This document shows positions 26,902-37,144 of a stretch of 64,000 nt of DNA, one piece after another. The translations under genes were made by a program, and so were the position numbers. Each line of letters opens with the position of its first letter. The first letter of the stretch is position 1. This DNA comes from Spirochaetaceae bacterium UBA5556. Its GTDB lineage: Bacteria > Spirochaetota > Spirochaetia > Treponematales > Rectinemataceae. The notes below the pieces were generated by a model. The model worked only from the letters and a program-made list of their open reading frames with translations. It did not search any database and was not told the origin of the DNA. The stretch covers positions 62,001-126,000 of the forward strand of contig DIMW01000004.1 in the NCBI GenBank assembly GCA_002425765.1, given 5' to 3'.

Positions 26902-27891
26902 ATGGCCAACACCACTATTTTCAAAAAACCACCTAAAATCAATTTAAAATGGCCCCTTGTCCTGATTGTCGTGATTGCGATAGCCGTCATCGTCTTTTTG
27001 TCGACAAGCTTTATTATTGTTGATCAAACAGAAAAGGCTGTCATCACGACATTCGGCAAATATACGAAGACAGTCGGGGCTGGGCTCCATTACAAACTGC
27101 CCTTTGGAATTCAAAAGGCGTATATCGTCAAGACTCAGGTAATTCAGACTGAGACCTTCGGCTTTCGTACCATAAAACCGGGGGTGGTCACACAATATTC
27201 AAGCCAAAAGTACCCGGATGAATCCACAATGCTGACAGGAGACCTCAACATTGTCGATGTCGAATGGATAATCCAGTACAGAATCGCTAATCCTGAAGCA
27301 TGGCTCTTCAATGTGACCGACAGAGAAAAAACCATCAGAGACACTTCACAGTCCGTGCTCAATACGCTGATTGGCGACCGTACGATCCTCGGTGTCATCG
27401 GCCCCGATCGCCAGAACATCCAGGATTCCGCCGTCGCCTTGATGAACGAGCTCTTCACCAAATACGGGCTCGGCATTGTGGTGACTCAGGTACAGCTTCA
27501 GAATATTGTGCCCCCGGAGGGAGTCCAGGCCGCGTTTGAGGATGTCAATAAAGCCATCCAGGATATGAACCGCCTCATCAATGAGGGACGCGAGGCCTAC
27601 AACGCAGAAATTCCTAAAGTTCAGGGACAGGCTGAGCAAACCATAGAAGTGGCGCAAGGCTATGCCGCTGAGCGTGTCAATGTGGCACGGGGTGACGTTG
27701 CACGTTTCGATGCGGTATACGCAGAATATCGCAAGGCACCAGAAGTGACCAAGAAGCGCCTCTATTATGAAATGATGGAAGAGATATTCAAAGACCAGAA
27801 AAACATAGACCTCATCGACAAATCGCTTCAGAATATCTTGCCTATAAAGAATATTGGCCAGACAACCACGACACAGGAGGCCTCCCAATGA
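26902..27891 (+). CDS. hflK: HflK membrane protease modulator subunit
   Basis: 329 residues from ATG 26902, with AAGGAGG just upstream. One N-terminal transmembrane segment (about 20-40) is followed by an SPFH/prohibitin domain (VDQTEKAVITTFGKYTKT, then LNIVDVEWIIQYRI) and a coiled-coil-prone tail. HflK and HflC form a large ring with FtsH and restrain its action on membrane proteins. The gene overlaps hflC by 4 bases. The Pro/Gly-rich N-terminus typical of proteobacterial HflK is absent. Confidence 0.94.
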   Translation: MANTTIFKKPPKINLKWPLVLIVVIAIAVIVFLSTSFIIVDQTEKAVITTFGKYTKTVGAGLHYKLPFGIQKAYIVKTQVIQTETFGFRTIKPGVVTQYSSQKYPDESTMLTGDLNIVDVEWIIQYRIANPEAWLFNVTDREKTIRDTSQSVLNTLIGDRTILGVIGPDRQNIQDSAVALMNELFTKYGLGIVVTQVQLQNIVPPEGVQAAFEDVNKAIQDMNRLINEGREAYNAEIPKVQGQAEQTIEVAQGYAAERVNVARGDVARFDAVYAEYRKAPEVTKKRLYYEMMEEIFKDQKNIDLIDKSLQNILPIKNIGQTTTTQEASQ

Positions 27892-28871
27892 AAAAGATAC
27901 CAATAGTCGTATTGATTCTTGTCGTATTGGCAATAATCTTCATCGCCGCATTCGGGCCTCTCTTCGTGGTGCAGGAGGGCGAGCAGGCGGTCGTGGTGAG
28001 ATTCGGGAAAATTGTCGCGCAGCATACAGACGCCGGTCTAAAATGGCGAAGTCCTTTTGTCGACACTGTCATCAAATATCCAAAAAAACTGATGTCGTGG
28101 GATGGCGAGGCCCAGAGGATTCCGACGAAGGAAAATCAGTTCATCTATGTCGACACTACGGCCCGGTGGAAAATAGTGGATCCGGTCAAGTTCTATGAAT
28201 CGGTCAATACGCTTGAGGGCGGTTACGGCAAACTGGACGATGTCATCGATTCGGCGGTGCGAACTGTCATCTCTTCAAATTATTTAAGAGAGGCGGTGCG
28301 CAGCAGCGATGAGATACTGAATTCAAGCAAAATCGAGACATTCCAGACGGGAGAGGTCGAAAACAGCAGCACCCTTCAGCAGCTCGCCATCACGCCGACT
28401 CAGTATGAGAAGATAGCGAAGGGGCGTCGGGTGCTCGCCGAGGAGATGACGGCTCTCGTTTCAAATATAGTGCCCACATTCGGCATAGAGGTTGTCGATA
28501 TTTTGCCTCGCCAGATACGATATTCGGATGAACTGACCGAAAGCGTCTACCAGCGAATGATAAAAGAGCGTAACCAGATCGCTCAGGCGTTCCGCGCGTA
28601 CGGAGAAGGCAAAAAGGCGGAGTGGCTTGGAAAGCTCGAGAACGAAAAGCGCTCTATCCTCTCTTCTGCGTACGCGAAAGGCGAATCCATAAAGGGCAAA
28701 GCCGATGCCGAGGCGTCCAAGATATACGCGGACTCATTTGGACGAGATCCGGCATTCTTTGAATTCTGGAAAGCTATCGAATCATATCGCAAAACAATGC
28801 CAACATTTAACAAGACATTGTCTACCGGGATGGATTATTTCAAGTATCTCTATAGTCCATCAGGGAGGTAG
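27888..28871 (+). CDS. hflC: HflC membrane protease modulator subunit
   Basis: 327 residues. One N-terminal transmembrane helix (about 5-25), then the SPFH domain (VVQEGEQAVVVRFGKIVAQH) and the conserved DILPRQIRYSDELTESVYQRMIKERNQIAQAFRAYGEGKKAEW region that distinguishes HflC. Partner of HflK in the FtsH-associated complex. Stop is 5 bases from the convergent phosphoesterase gene. Confidence 0.94.
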   Translation: MKKIPIVVLILVVLAIIFIAAFGPLFVVQEGEQAVVVRFGKIVAQHTDAGLKWRSPFVDTVIKYPKKLMSWDGEAQRIPTKENQFIYVDTTARWKIVDPVKFYESVNTLEGGYGKLDDVIDSAVRTVISSNYLREAVRSSDEILNSSKIETFQTGEVENSSTLQQLAITPTQYEKIAKGRRVLAEEMTALVSNIVPTFGIEVVDILPRQIRYSDELTESVYQRMIKERNQIAQAFRAYGEGKKAEWLGKLENEKRSILSSAYAKGESIKGKADAEASKIYADSFGRDPAFFEFWKAIESYRKTMPTFNKTLSTGMDYFKYLYSPSGR

Positions 28872-28875
28872 AAGC

Positions 28876-29619
28876 TCATATCGCCCGGAGTTCCGCGGCG
28901 GATTGAAGGCCGCCCTGCATCCTCTCCTCGATGAGGATCAGGGCGTACGAGCCGTGCGCCGCGGGGCCGGGATTTATTACAAGCGTTTTACCCTCTCTCT
29001 GTACGCTGCGGCTTTCATGGATGTGGCCACATATCCAGAGGAGGGGTCCGTACTCATAGAGGAAAGACGCAAAGGCCGTACTGCCGAAATGCTTCATGTG
29101 CCGCATGTCCGCAAAAGTATCCCGGGGAGGTGTGTGCGTGAGCACGACCAAGGGAGGCGCCTGTGAAGGAAGTGGGCTGCCCCGCCCTTTCGGCGCGCAC
29201 TGTTCATAAGCCTGTCTCAAGCCTGATTCCATCTCCTCATCGCTGATTTCAAACGGAGTGAGGCCCGTATGCAACAGCCCCCCTCCGCATCCAATAATGT
29301 GGACCGTCGCAGCCCGCGCCGCTTGCCCGCCGCAGCCCATGCCTAGAACGGCGCATTTTCGTTCAAGGTAGCCTGCCTGTCTCTCAAAGAAGCGCCTTGC
29401 CCCTGGTGTATCACAATTCCCCGCGACGAAGAAAAGTTTCGTGTCGGGCGCGAGTCTCGCAAAAGTTGAGAGCACCCTTTCCGCCTCCTTCTCGTGCCCG
29501 AAATTTGTCACGTCGCCTGCGAGAAATATTCCCTTTACCTGGGTATTCTCTTTAAGGATGTACCCGAGTGTCTCGGCCTCTCCATGAACGTCGGCGAGCG
29601 CCAGGAACAGGTTTGCCAT
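28876..29619 (-). CDS. Calcineurin-like metallophosphoesterase
   Basis: 247 residues. The metal-binding signature runs ALADVHGE near the N-terminus, FLAGDVTNFG, FVAGNCDTPG, VVLTHTPP and CGHIHESRS, the complete set for a di-metal phosphoesterase of the Icc/YfcE class. Cytosolic; substrate (cyclic nucleotide, phosphodiester or other) not deducible. Convergent with hflC and divergent from deoD. Confidence 0.87.
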   Translation of the reverse strand: MANLFLALADVHGEAETLGYILKENTQVKGIFLAGDVTNFGHEKEAERVLSTFARLAPDTKLFFVAGNCDTPGARRFFERQAGYLERKCAVLGMGCGGQAARAATVHIIGCGGGLLHTGLTPFEISDEEMESGLRQAYEQCAPKGRGSPLPSQAPPLVVLTHTPPRDTFADMRHMKHFGSTAFASFLYEYGPLLWICGHIHESRSVQREGKTLVINPGPAAHGSYALILIEERMQGGLQSAAELRAI

Positions 29620-29743
29620 CTCTATCCGGCCTCCTTCCCAATATGTCCATCTTACGCAAAAACGGGGATTTCAGCAATTCACGTCTGTTGACTTTCTTTT
29701 GGAATACAGGCTAGATAGTATTTCAGAAACGGAGGATCCTACC

Positions 29744-30502
29744 ATGAAGAGCGACGATGTCCACAAGAAAGACCTTTCACAGTACGACAGCGGGACACCC
29801 CACAATTCCGCCAAGTCTGGAGAAATCGCGCCCACTGTCCTGATGCCGGGGGACCCCCTGCGAGCAAAGCGTATTGCCGAGACAATGCTCTCCAATGTGC
29901 ATCAGTTCAACGCCATACGGAACATGTTCGGCTATACAGGTGAATATCAGGGGAAAGAAGTAAGTGTCATGGGATCCGGCATGGGTGCTCCATCGATGGG
30001 GGTTTATTCCTACGAACTCTATGCATTCTATGGCGTAGAGACAATTATCAGAATCGGGACTTGTGGTGGCTTGGTTCCCGAAGTAGATGTTGGGGACCTT
30101 GTCATTGCGATGACTGCTTCGACCGATTCAAATTATGCCCATCAATATAAATTGAATGGCACGCTATCGCCTTCCGCGGACTTTGCATTGCTGGAGAAGG
30201 CGGTCAGGGAAGCCAGAAAGAAGAAAATCCAATTTCATGTCGGATCAATATTTTCCTCGGACTTGTTCTCTCTATATTCGGCATTGCCCGCAGATGAAGG
30301 TTGGCGGCGCTGGGGCCGCATGGGATGCAAGGCCACCGATATGGAGTGCTACGCCCTGTACTGCAATGCGGTATGGGCACATAAAAGGGCGCTCACGCTT
30401 CTTACCTGCTCTGATTCCAACATATCGCATAAAGAGATGAGCCCAGAGGCTCGTCAAAACTCGCTGGACGCAATGATACAGATAGCGCTCGATATCGCGT
30501 AA
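29744..30502 (+). CDS. deoD: Purine-nucleoside phosphorylase, DeoD type
   Basis: 252 residues from ATG 29744, with GGAGG nine bases upstream. PTVLMPGDPLRAKRIAE (phosphate loop), GMGAPSMGVYSYEL, and the closing LLTCSDSNI with the catalytic Asp identify hexameric DeoD. It releases bases from purine (deoxy)nucleosides for salvage. The N-terminal 30 residues before the first strand are longer than usual. Convergent with tyrS, 7 bases apart. A weak TTGACT/TAGATA promoter lies at 29688-29717. Confidence 0.95.
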   Translation: MKSDDVHKKDLSQYDSGTPHNSAKSGEIAPTVLMPGDPLRAKRIAETMLSNVHQFNAIRNMFGYTGEYQGKEVSVMGSGMGAPSMGVYSYELYAFYGVETIIRIGTCGGLVPEVDVGDLVIAMTASTDSNYAHQYKLNGTLSPSADFALLEKAVREARKKKIQFHVGSIFSSDLFSLYSALPADEGWRRWGRMGCKATDMECYALYCNAVWAHKRALTLLTCSDSNISHKEMSPEARQNSLDAMIQIALDIA

Positions 30503-30509
30503 AACCAGT

Positions 30510-31742
30510 CTATTCTCTTTTAAGCACAACGCGGGCGATACGTTTCTTTCCTGCGCGCAGCATCAGGACACCGCCATTCAGATCCGTGGCACTGAATATC
30601 TGTTTTTCATCGTCTATTTTCTGGCCATTGACCGATGCTCCTCCCTGCTGGATGAGCCGACGGGCCTCACTCTTTGAGGGAGCAAGCCCCGCCTCCACAA
30701 AAAGATCGAGCACTCCAATGCCTGTCTCTAACCGGGAGTGTTCAATTTCGGTCGTAGGCAGTTGTGTCGCATCGCCGTCTCCCCGAAATGCGGCGCGTGC
30801 GGCAGAGAGAGCCTTATCCGCTTCTTCCCTGCCATGAATGAGAGAGGTCACTTCCCAGGCCAGACGCTCTTTCGCCTCATTCAGCGCGGCGTCTTTCAAT
30901 GAGCCCAGATGTCTGCACTCTTCCGCGGGCAAGAAAGTAAACATAAGCAAGAATCGTTGGACATCGGCATCGTCCACATTCCTGAAATATTGAAAGAATT
31001 CGTAGGGGCTCGTCATCTCTGGGTCGAGGAAGAGCGCTCCCCTTTCGGTCTTACCCATTTTTTTGCCGTCACTGGTCGTGACGAGGGGGAAGGTGAGGCC
31101 ATAGCACTCTGCCCCTTCAATGCGCCTTATGAGTTCGATCCCCGAGACGATATTGCCCCACTGATCATCGCCGCCGATCTGCAGGCGACAATTGTGGCGC
31201 TTGTAAAGCTGGAGAAAATCATAACTCTGCAGAAGCTGGTAATTGAATTCAATGAAAGAGAGGCCGGCCTCCATCCGAATTCGGTATGCTTCAAAAGAGA
31301 GCATTCTATTTACTGAAAAATATCGGCCGATATCCCTCAGAAATTCGATATAATTGAGGTCGGCGAGCCACCACTTGTTGTTGGCGGTAAATGTATGGAT
31401 ATTATCAAAACCTACAAAGCGGTCGAGCTGTTTGACAAATCGCTCGGTATTGGCGTCTATCTCTTCATAAGAGATGAGTTTTCTCATTTCGGTTTTGCCG
31501 GAAGGGTCTCCGATTCGCGCCGTGCCCCCGCCGAGAAGCGCGACACCTCTGTGTCCCGCATCCGTCAAATGTCTTAAAGCGAAAAATGGCACCATGTGCC
31601 CGATATGGAGCGAAGGTCCGGTTGGGTCCACACCGATATAAAAAGTGACAGGCCCGTCATCCATCAGCTTGGAAAGCCCTTCAATATCCGTACATTGTTG
31701 TACAAATCCTCGTTCTTGCAGAACTTTAAGCGCGTTATTCAT
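30510..31742 (-). CDS. tyrS: Tyrosyl-tRNA synthetase
   Basis: 410 residues. Class I features: HIGH-like PSLHIGHMV, tyrosine-site YQLLQSYDFLQLY and KMSKS-type KMGKTERGALFL, then a C-terminal S4 RNA-binding domain (EAGLAPSKSEARRLIQQGGASVNGQ). Charges tRNA-Tyr in the cytosol. It diverges from the HU gene across a 254-base spacer. Confidence 0.97.
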   Translation of the reverse strand: MNNALKVLQERGFVQQCTDIEGLSKLMDDGPVTFYIGVDPTGPSLHIGHMVPFFALRHLTDAGHRGVALLGGGTARIGDPSGKTEMRKLISYEEIDANTERFVKQLDRFVGFDNIHTFTANNKWWLADLNYIEFLRDIGRYFSVNRMLSFEAYRIRMEAGLSFIEFNYQLLQSYDFLQLYKRHNCRLQIGGDDQWGNIVSGIELIRRIEGAECYGLTFPLVTTSDGKKMGKTERGALFLDPEMTSPYEFFQYFRNVDDADVQRFLLMFTFLPAEECRHLGSLKDAALNEAKERLAWEVTSLIHGREEADKALSAARAAFRGDGDATQLPTTEIEHSRLETGIGVLDLFVEAGLAPSKSEARRLIQQGGASVNGQKIDDEKQIFSATDLNGGVLMLRAGKKRIARVVLKRE

Positions 31743-31889
31743 ATATGATTCCTCTTAGGTTGGCCCAGTATAAAATGAAACTATGGCTTACTCAAGCCTA
31801 TATGTTTTTTGAAAGGCCGGGTTCTCATTGATAAGTCTCTATTTTCCCCATAAAAGTGCAGAAATGTATCAAGTTTTCAATACTAAATA

Positions 31890-31917
31890 TAGACAAGCGG
31901 CACAATTGTGATAGAAT
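31890..31917 (+). promoter_or_regulatory. Promoter of the HU gene
   Basis: TAGACA (31890-31895) and TAGAAT (31912-31917), each five of six to consensus, with 16 bases between. The leader to the ATG at 31997 is about 75 bases. The spacer to tyrS is otherwise without recognisable signals. Confidence 0.6.
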
Positions 31918-31996
31918 AAGATCGCCGACATGCAAATACAGTCGGCTGCAGTTCAATAGTGTCCGAAACTGCAATCTCAAAGAATAGGAGAAAAAT

Positions 31997-32296
31997 ATGC
32001 CATCGACAGGAAAACCGCTCACCAAAGTTGAGATTATCAATGCACTCGCAAAAACAACCGGCTTCACTAAAAAAGATGTCGGTCTGGTTCTGGATGAACT
32101 CGCAAAACTCGCATACAGCGAAGCAAAGAAGAACAAGAAATTCACCTTGCCGGGGATTGCAATCATGAAGATTGTCCACAGAAAAGCCAAAGTAGGACGT
32201 AACCCCGCGACAGGTCAGCAGATCACCATCCCCGCCCGCAACGTCATCAAAATCAATGTCGCCAAGCCCTGCAAGGACGCAGTCCTGGGCAAATAA
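31997..32296 (+). CDS. hup: HU-family DNA-binding protein
   Basis: 99 residues. The HU/IHF fold is clear, with TKVEIINALAKTTGF at the N-terminus and the DNA-arm segment GRNPATGQQITIPARNVIKI. It bends and wraps chromosomal DNA as a homodimer. GGAG lies seven bases before the ATG. A strong terminator follows. The N-terminal extension of about eight residues is small. Confidence 0.96.
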   Translation: MPSTGKPLTKVEIINALAKTTGFTKKDVGLVLDELAKLAYSEAKKNKKFTLPGIAIMKIVHRKAKVGRNPATGQQITIPARNVIKINVAKPCKDAVLGK

Positions 32297-32332
32297 CCTT
32301 GTCTGCACTTTTTGACCTATAGCTTGAGAAAC

Positions 32333-32366
32333 AAAAGGCGGCCCTTTGATGGGCCGCCTTTTTATT
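32333..32366. terminator. Bidirectional rho-independent terminator between hup and glyS
   Basis: GGCGGCCC (32337-32344), a six-base loop and GGGCCGCC (32351-32358), followed by TTTTTATT and preceded by AAAA, so it can end transcription from both sides. Confidence 0.9.
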
Positions 32367-32385
32367 ATCTGGTATAAACAGAAGT

Positions 32386-33750
32386 TCAGAGGTTGCGTTC
32401 GGCACGCTTGTAATCCTTTATCTTTTGCCTCACATATTCGGAGATCCGCGCGCGGGGCAAACGCTCCTGAAGCATGCTGTCTCTGTCGCGGAGCGTCACG
32501 GTGCCGTCTTCTTTTGTCTGATAATCGATGGTGACGCAGAAAGGCGTCCCCACCTCATCCTGACGGCGATACCGGCGGCCGATCGCTCCGGACTGATCGT
32601 AATCGGTGACAAAATCCTCTTTCAGTTCGGCCCGAATATCCTGCGCAAGCTCGGCGAGGCCGTCTTTTTTCATAAGGGGAAGTACCGCGACCGTGATGGG
32701 GGCCACTTCGGGATGAAAGTGCAGCACCGTGCGCCAATCGTCTTCATTGCCCTTGTCGGCGACTTTTTGCTCCTCATATGCGTCGCACAACAGCATGAGG
32801 AGCTGCCGGGTGAGGCCCGCGCTCGTCTCGATGATATTGGGGATATAACGCTCATTCCCATTATCCTGGTCGATGTACTGCATGTCTTTACCGGAAAACT
32901 GCTGGTGACGGCTCAAGTCGTAGTCCGAGCGGTTGTGTACGCCCTCAAGCTCCTTGAACCCCATCGGGAACTCGAACTCGATGTCATAGGCAACCTTCGC
33001 GTAGTGGGCGAGTTCGTCCGGCCCGTGCTGATGCCAGCGCAACTTGTCCATGTCTATGCCGAGTTTTCTATAATAATTCCACCGCTGCTCCCGCCAGTAT
33101 TCGAACCATTCCATGTCGGTGCCCGGCTTCACGAAGAACTGCATTTCCATCTGTTCGAATTCGCAGGTCCTGAAGATGAAGTTCTTTGTGACTATTTCGT
33201 TGCGGAATGCCTTGCCAACCTGGGCGATGCCGAAAGGAATTTTCATGCGGTTGGATTGCTGCACGTTCTTAAAATTGACATAGATGCCCTGGGCGGTCTC
33301 GGGGCGTAGATACACGATGCCGGACTCGTCCTCCACGGGGCCGAGCGTCGTCTTGAACATGAGGTTGAACTTGCGCGTCTCCGTAAGTTCGCCGCCGCAT
33401 TCGGGGCATTTCTTGGCCGCGAGATTCTCGGGGGGTATCTGATCGGCGCGGAATCTCGCCTTGCATTTTTTGCAGTCGACAAGCGGGTCGGTGAAATTCT
33501 CGACGTGTCCGGAGGCATGCCATACCCTGGGATGCATGAGGATCGCCGCATCGATACCCACGATATTGTCGTGCAGCTGGGTCATCTCCTTCCACCAGAA
33601 GCGGGCGATGCGGTTTTTCAGCTCAACACCCTGAGGCCCATAGTCCCACGCGCCCGAAAGCCCACCGTAGATCTCGGATGATTGAAAAACAAACCCCCGC
33701 CGCTTCGCGAGAGATACAATTTTATCCATCGTGAGTGCCGTGTCCGCCAT
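32386..33750 (-). CDS. glyS: Glycyl-tRNA synthetase, eukaryotic/archaeal type (alpha2)
   Basis: 454 residues from ATG 33750 with GGAG upstream. Class II core: motif 1 region PQGVELKNRIARFWW, a zinc-binding CKKC-CPEC pair, motif 2 FRNEIVTKNFIFRTCEFEQMEMQFFV and motif 3 near GLTRQLLMLL. This is the homodimeric form and not the alpha2-beta2 form of most Gram-negatives. Gene symbol usage varies (glyQS/glyS). Follows glnS by 16 bases. Confidence 0.95.
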   Translation of the reverse strand: MADTALTMDKIVSLAKRRGFVFQSSEIYGGLSGAWDYGPQGVELKNRIARFWWKEMTQLHDNIVGIDAAILMHPRVWHASGHVENFTDPLVDCKKCKARFRADQIPPENLAAKKCPECGGELTETRKFNLMFKTTLGPVEDESGIVYLRPETAQGIYVNFKNVQQSNRMKIPFGIAQVGKAFRNEIVTKNFIFRTCEFEQMEMQFFVKPGTDMEWFEYWREQRWNYYRKLGIDMDKLRWHQHGPDELAHYAKVAYDIEFEFPMGFKELEGVHNRSDYDLSRHQQFSGKDMQYIDQDNGNERYIPNIIETSAGLTRQLLMLLCDAYEEQKVADKGNEDDWRTVLHFHPEVAPITVAVLPLMKKDGLAELAQDIRAELKEDFVTDYDQSGAIGRRYRRQDEVGTPFCVTIDYQTKEDGTVTLRDRDSMLQERLPRARISEYVRQKIKDYKRAERNL

Positions 33751-33766
33751 GATTGTCGTCTCCTTA

Positions 33767-35494
33767 TTATGCTTGGTCCTGAAGTCTTTTCTCAAGTTTC
33801 GCCCATGTGTCCTTCAATGTCACCGTACGGTTGAATACCGCACGCTGGACCGTGGAATCGGGGTCTTTACAGAAATACCCCATCCTCTCGAATTGCACCG
33901 TCGTTCCAGCCGCGATATCCGCGACCGCCGGCTCAGCTTTTGCGTCCTGCTCGACAGTGAGCGAATGGGCGGAGAGGTTGTCGAGGAAGGTCTTGCCTTC
34001 GGGCACCTCCATGGGCCGCTCGGCCTCGAATAGGTGATCATACAGCCTTCCCGTAAAAGGAACCGCATGCTCAGCCGAGACCCAGTGGATAGTCCCTTTG
34101 ACCTTTCGATTGTCGGGGGCATCGCCGCCGCGGGTCGCAGGGTCGTAGCTGCACTTTATGAGGGCCACCTCACCGCTCTCGGGATCTTTTTCGTAGCCTG
34201 TACAGGTGACGATATAGCCATATCTGAGCCGGACCTGGTTCCCCGGATAGAGACGATAATATTTTGGAGGCGGGACCTCCCTGAAATCGTCGCGGTCTAT
34301 ATAGAGCGTACCGCTAAAGGGGACCTTCCGCATCCCGGCAGCCGGATCCTCTGGATTGTTGACGGCGTCGAGCCATTCCACCTGGTCTTCGGGCCAATTT
34401 TCTATCACAAGCTTGACTGGATTGAGTACCGCCATATAACGGCGCGCATGGGCATTGAGGTCTTCCCGGATACAGTGTTCGAGGAGCTGAATATCGACCA
34501 TTGAGTCGGTCTTCGCGATTCCGATTCTGCCTAAAAAATCCCTGATTCCCGCTGCCGAATAACCTCTGCGGCGCATACCGGCAATAGTCGGCATCCGCGG
34601 GTCATCCCACCCCGATACCCTCTTTTCTCTGACAAGCCGCAGGAGCCACCGTTTGGAGAGGACCGTATGGGAGAGGTTGAGGCGCGCGAATTCAATCTGG
34701 CGGCTGGGGAACACCTCGGCGTTCCGCACGAACCAATCGTAGAGCGGCCGGTGAATCTCGTATTCCAGCGAACACAGGGAGTGCGTGACTCCTTCTGTCG
34801 CATCGGACAAGGGGTGTGCGAAGTCGTACATGGGGTAGATGCACCATCTGTCGCCCGTCCGGTAGTGGGGTTCACGCCGGATTCTATACATCACCGGGTC
34901 CCGCATGAGAAGGTTCGGGTGTGCCATATCGATCTTCGCCCGCAGGGTCTTGGCGCCGTCGGGGAATTCTCCCGCCCGCATTCGCTCAAAGAGATCGAGG
35001 TTTTCCTCAATGGCACGATCTCTCCACGGGCTGTCGCGCCCTGGGGGAGTATAGGTGATATTGTTCTTGTCCGGCACGTTGGTGCCCCGGTACTCTTTTA
35101 TCTGTTCCTCGTCGAGGTCATCGACATATGCGAGACCTTTCCGGATAAGCTTGCAGGCAAGTTCGTAGAGCGTCTCATAATAATCCGACGCGAAAAAGAG
35201 CCTGTCTTCCCAGTCGAAGCCAAGCCACTTGATATCCTTCTGTAGCGCCTCGACATACTCCATGTCTTCTTTTTCAGGATTCGTGTCATCCATACGCAGG
35301 TTGCATTTTCCCCCAAAGTCCTGCGCCACTCCGAAATCGATGAAGAGGGCCTTGGCGTGGCCGATATGGAGCCATCCATTGGGTTCAGGAGGAAACCGCG
35401 TGTGCACTTCTTTGAAGCGCCCGATACGAAGGTCTTCCGCGACGGCCTCGCGGATGAAGTCGAGATATTCGGTTTTTTCATCTGATTCAGACAT
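33767..35494 (-). CDS. glnS: Glutaminyl-tRNA synthetase
   Basis: 575 residues. Class I: HIGH is in [14 protein letters not shown]-like is VLSKRWL, preceded by the GlnRS-specific [21 protein letters not shown]-terminal anticodon-binding barrels are complete. Its presence means Gln-tRNA can be charged directly rather than only by transamidation. It lies 67 bases after gltX and directly before glyS; AAGGAG precedes the ATG. Confidence 0.96.
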   Translation of the reverse strand: MSESDEKTEYLDFIREAVAEDLRIGRFKEVHTRFPPEPNGWLHIGHAKALFIDFGVAQDFGGKCNLRMDDTNPEKEDMEYVEALQKDIKWLGFDWEDRLFFASDYYETLYELACKLIRKGLAYVDDLDEEQIKEYRGTNVPDKNNITYTPPGRDSPWRDRAIEENLDLFERMRAGEFPDGAKTLRAKIDMAHPNLLMRDPVMYRIRREPHYRTGDRWCIYPMYDFAHPLSDATEGVTHSLCSLEYEIHRPLYDWFVRNAEVFPSRQIEFARLNLSHTVLSKRWLLRLVREKRVSGWDDPRMPTIAGMRRRGYSAAGIRDFLGRIGIAKTDSMVDIQLLEHCIREDLNAHARRYMAVLNPVKLVIENWPEDQVEWLDAVNNPEDPAAGMRKVPFSGTLYIDRDDFREVPPPKYYRLYPGNQVRLRYGYIVTCTGYEKDPESGEVALIKCSYDPATRGGDAPDNRKVKGTIHWVSAEHAVPFTGRLYDHLFEAERPMEVPEGKTFLDNLSAHSLTVEQDAKAEPAVADIAAGTTVQFERMGYFCKDPDSTVQRAVFNRTVTLKDTWAKLEKRLQDQA

Positions 35495-35561
35495 TTAAAA
35501 CTCTCCTTCCTGCGCTTCAGAGGCGCAGTACGAGAAATATGGACTGCAACGAAGCGATGGG

Positions 35562-37031
35562 TCAAGCTCCCCGCAGATACTGGATCGACTTCTCGATTCG
35601 GTCCAGGCTTTCACCCAGGCCGAGGATTTTCATGGATTCAAAAAGAGGCGGACTGACCCGAGTGTAGGTTATCGCGACCCTCAATGGCATGAGCAAATCC
35701 CCAAGCTTTTTGCCCATCTCAAGAGCGCGCTCCCGAAATTTGTCTTCTACAGAGGAGATGTCATCAAGCCCGAATTCCTGGAGTATCCTCGTATCCTCCT
35801 CGAGGAAAACCGCAGCATCCTGCGCATCCGCCTTCTTGGGAAGATAGGTTTCTACGGGAGGAAGATCGAGCCGCCCGTAGAGATATGCCATTATCGCCGG
35901 AGCATCCGTGAGGAATTTGAGCCTCTCTTTGACAAGAGGCATCGCGGCGAGTTCCATTTGATCCTTTGCCGTATCCAATTCTGAACGCAGCCCCGCCTCG
36001 ATCAGATACGGATGGATCAGGACAGACAGCTCCTCATCGCTTTTCTGGCGGATATATTGGCCGTTGAACCATTCAAGCTTCTGATAGTCGAATACCGCGG
36101 GCGCCTTGTTCAGCCGCTCAATTTTAAAAAGACCGACCAGTTCATCCAGACTGTAGATGTCCCGGCCATCCTCGTATGAACAGCCAAGAAGCGCGATGTA
36201 GTTGATCAGGGCTTCGGGCAGGTATCCAGCCTTTCTGAATTCGTTCACCGCAGTCGCGCCGTGACGTTTGGACAGTTTGTGACCATCCTGGCCAAGCACC
36301 ATCGGCAGATGGCAGAGTTCCGGCATCTCCCATCCGAAGGCGTCGTAGATGATTCTGTGGAGAGGCGCAGAGGGAATCCACTCTTGGGCGCGCATGACAT
36401 GCGTTATCTCCATGAGATGGTCATCGATGATGTTGGCCAGATGGTAGGTGGGGAACCCATCGGATTTAAGGAGGACTGGATCGGGGCTGATGTCTGCATT
36501 TTTCCACTCGATGTTTCCCAGCAACTCATCGTGAAACACCGTCACGCCATCGAGAGGAATTTTCAGACGGATTACATGAGGCTTTCCCTCAGCAATATTG
36601 CGATCTCTCTCTTCTTTTGAGATAGAGCGACAGTGGCGATCGTATCCAATCTCATCCTTTTTCGTGGCAATCTGCTCCTGACGGAGCCTCTCGAGGCGAT
36701 CGGAATCACAGAAGCAATAGTATGCCTTATCCATTCTCACAAGGTCTTCGGCGTATTTTCGGTAGAGTTCAAATCGTTCGGATTGCACATAGGGTCCGAC
36801 AGGTCCGCCAATGTCGGGCCCCTCGTCCCAATAAAAGCCCAACCATTTGAAAGTGTCGTAAAGGTTTTGCACATATTCCGGAGAATATCGCCTGCGGTCA
36901 GTGTCTTCGAGGCGCAGAATAAAACTTCCGCCCTTAGATTTGGCGAATAGATAGTTGATGAGGGCGGTCCTCACGCCGCCTATGTGCTGATTCCCGGTTG
37001 GTGATGGTGCATACCGTACTCGAACAGACAT
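35562..37031 (-). CDS. gltX: Glutamyl-tRNA synthetase
   Basis: 489 residues. Class I: APSPTGNQHIGGVRTAL holds the HIGH-like motif and HKLSKRHG the KMSKS motif. The C-terminal anticodon-binding helical domain is complete. Charges tRNA-Glu. GGAGGG lies seven bases before the ATG. First gene of a gltX-glnS-glyS run; a good promoter lies at 37083-37111. Confidence 0.97.
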   Translation of the reverse strand: MSVRVRYAPSPTGNQHIGGVRTALINYLFAKSKGGSFILRLEDTDRRRYSPEYVQNLYDTFKWLGFYWDEGPDIGGPVGPYVQSERFELYRKYAEDLVRMDKAYYCFCDSDRLERLRQEQIATKKDEIGYDRHCRSISKEERDRNIAEGKPHVIRLKIPLDGVTVFHDELLGNIEWKNADISPDPVLLKSDGFPTYHLANIIDDHLMEITHVMRAQEWIPSAPLHRIIYDAFGWEMPELCHLPMVLGQDGHKLSKRHGATAVNEFRKAGYLPEALINYIALLGCSYEDGRDIYSLDELVGLFKIERLNKAPAVFDYQKLEWFNGQYIRQKSDEELSVLIHPYLIEAGLRSELDTAKDQMELAAMPLVKERLKFLTDAPAIMAYLYGRLDLPPVETYLPKKADAQDAAVFLEEDTRILQEFGLDDISSVEDKFRERALEMGKKLGDLLMPLRVAITYTRVSPPLFESMKILGLGESLDRIEKSIQYLRGA

Positions 37032-37082
37032 TATCCCTCCTCATTGATGTACAGTGATCTTTCAAATGCTGAATGCTGCGTT

Positions 37083-37111
37083 ACTATACATTTCTGCAGA
37101 TTTCTTTGCAA
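37083..37111 (-). promoter_or_regulatory. Promoter of gltX
   Basis: On the minus strand TTGCAA (37111-37106), 17 bases, then TATAGT (37088-37083). About 45 bases of leader to the gltX ATG. Probably drives gltX-glnS-glyS. Confidence 0.6.
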
Positions 37112-37144
37112 GAATTGAACAAATGCCGAAAGGTGTCCGTGCGA

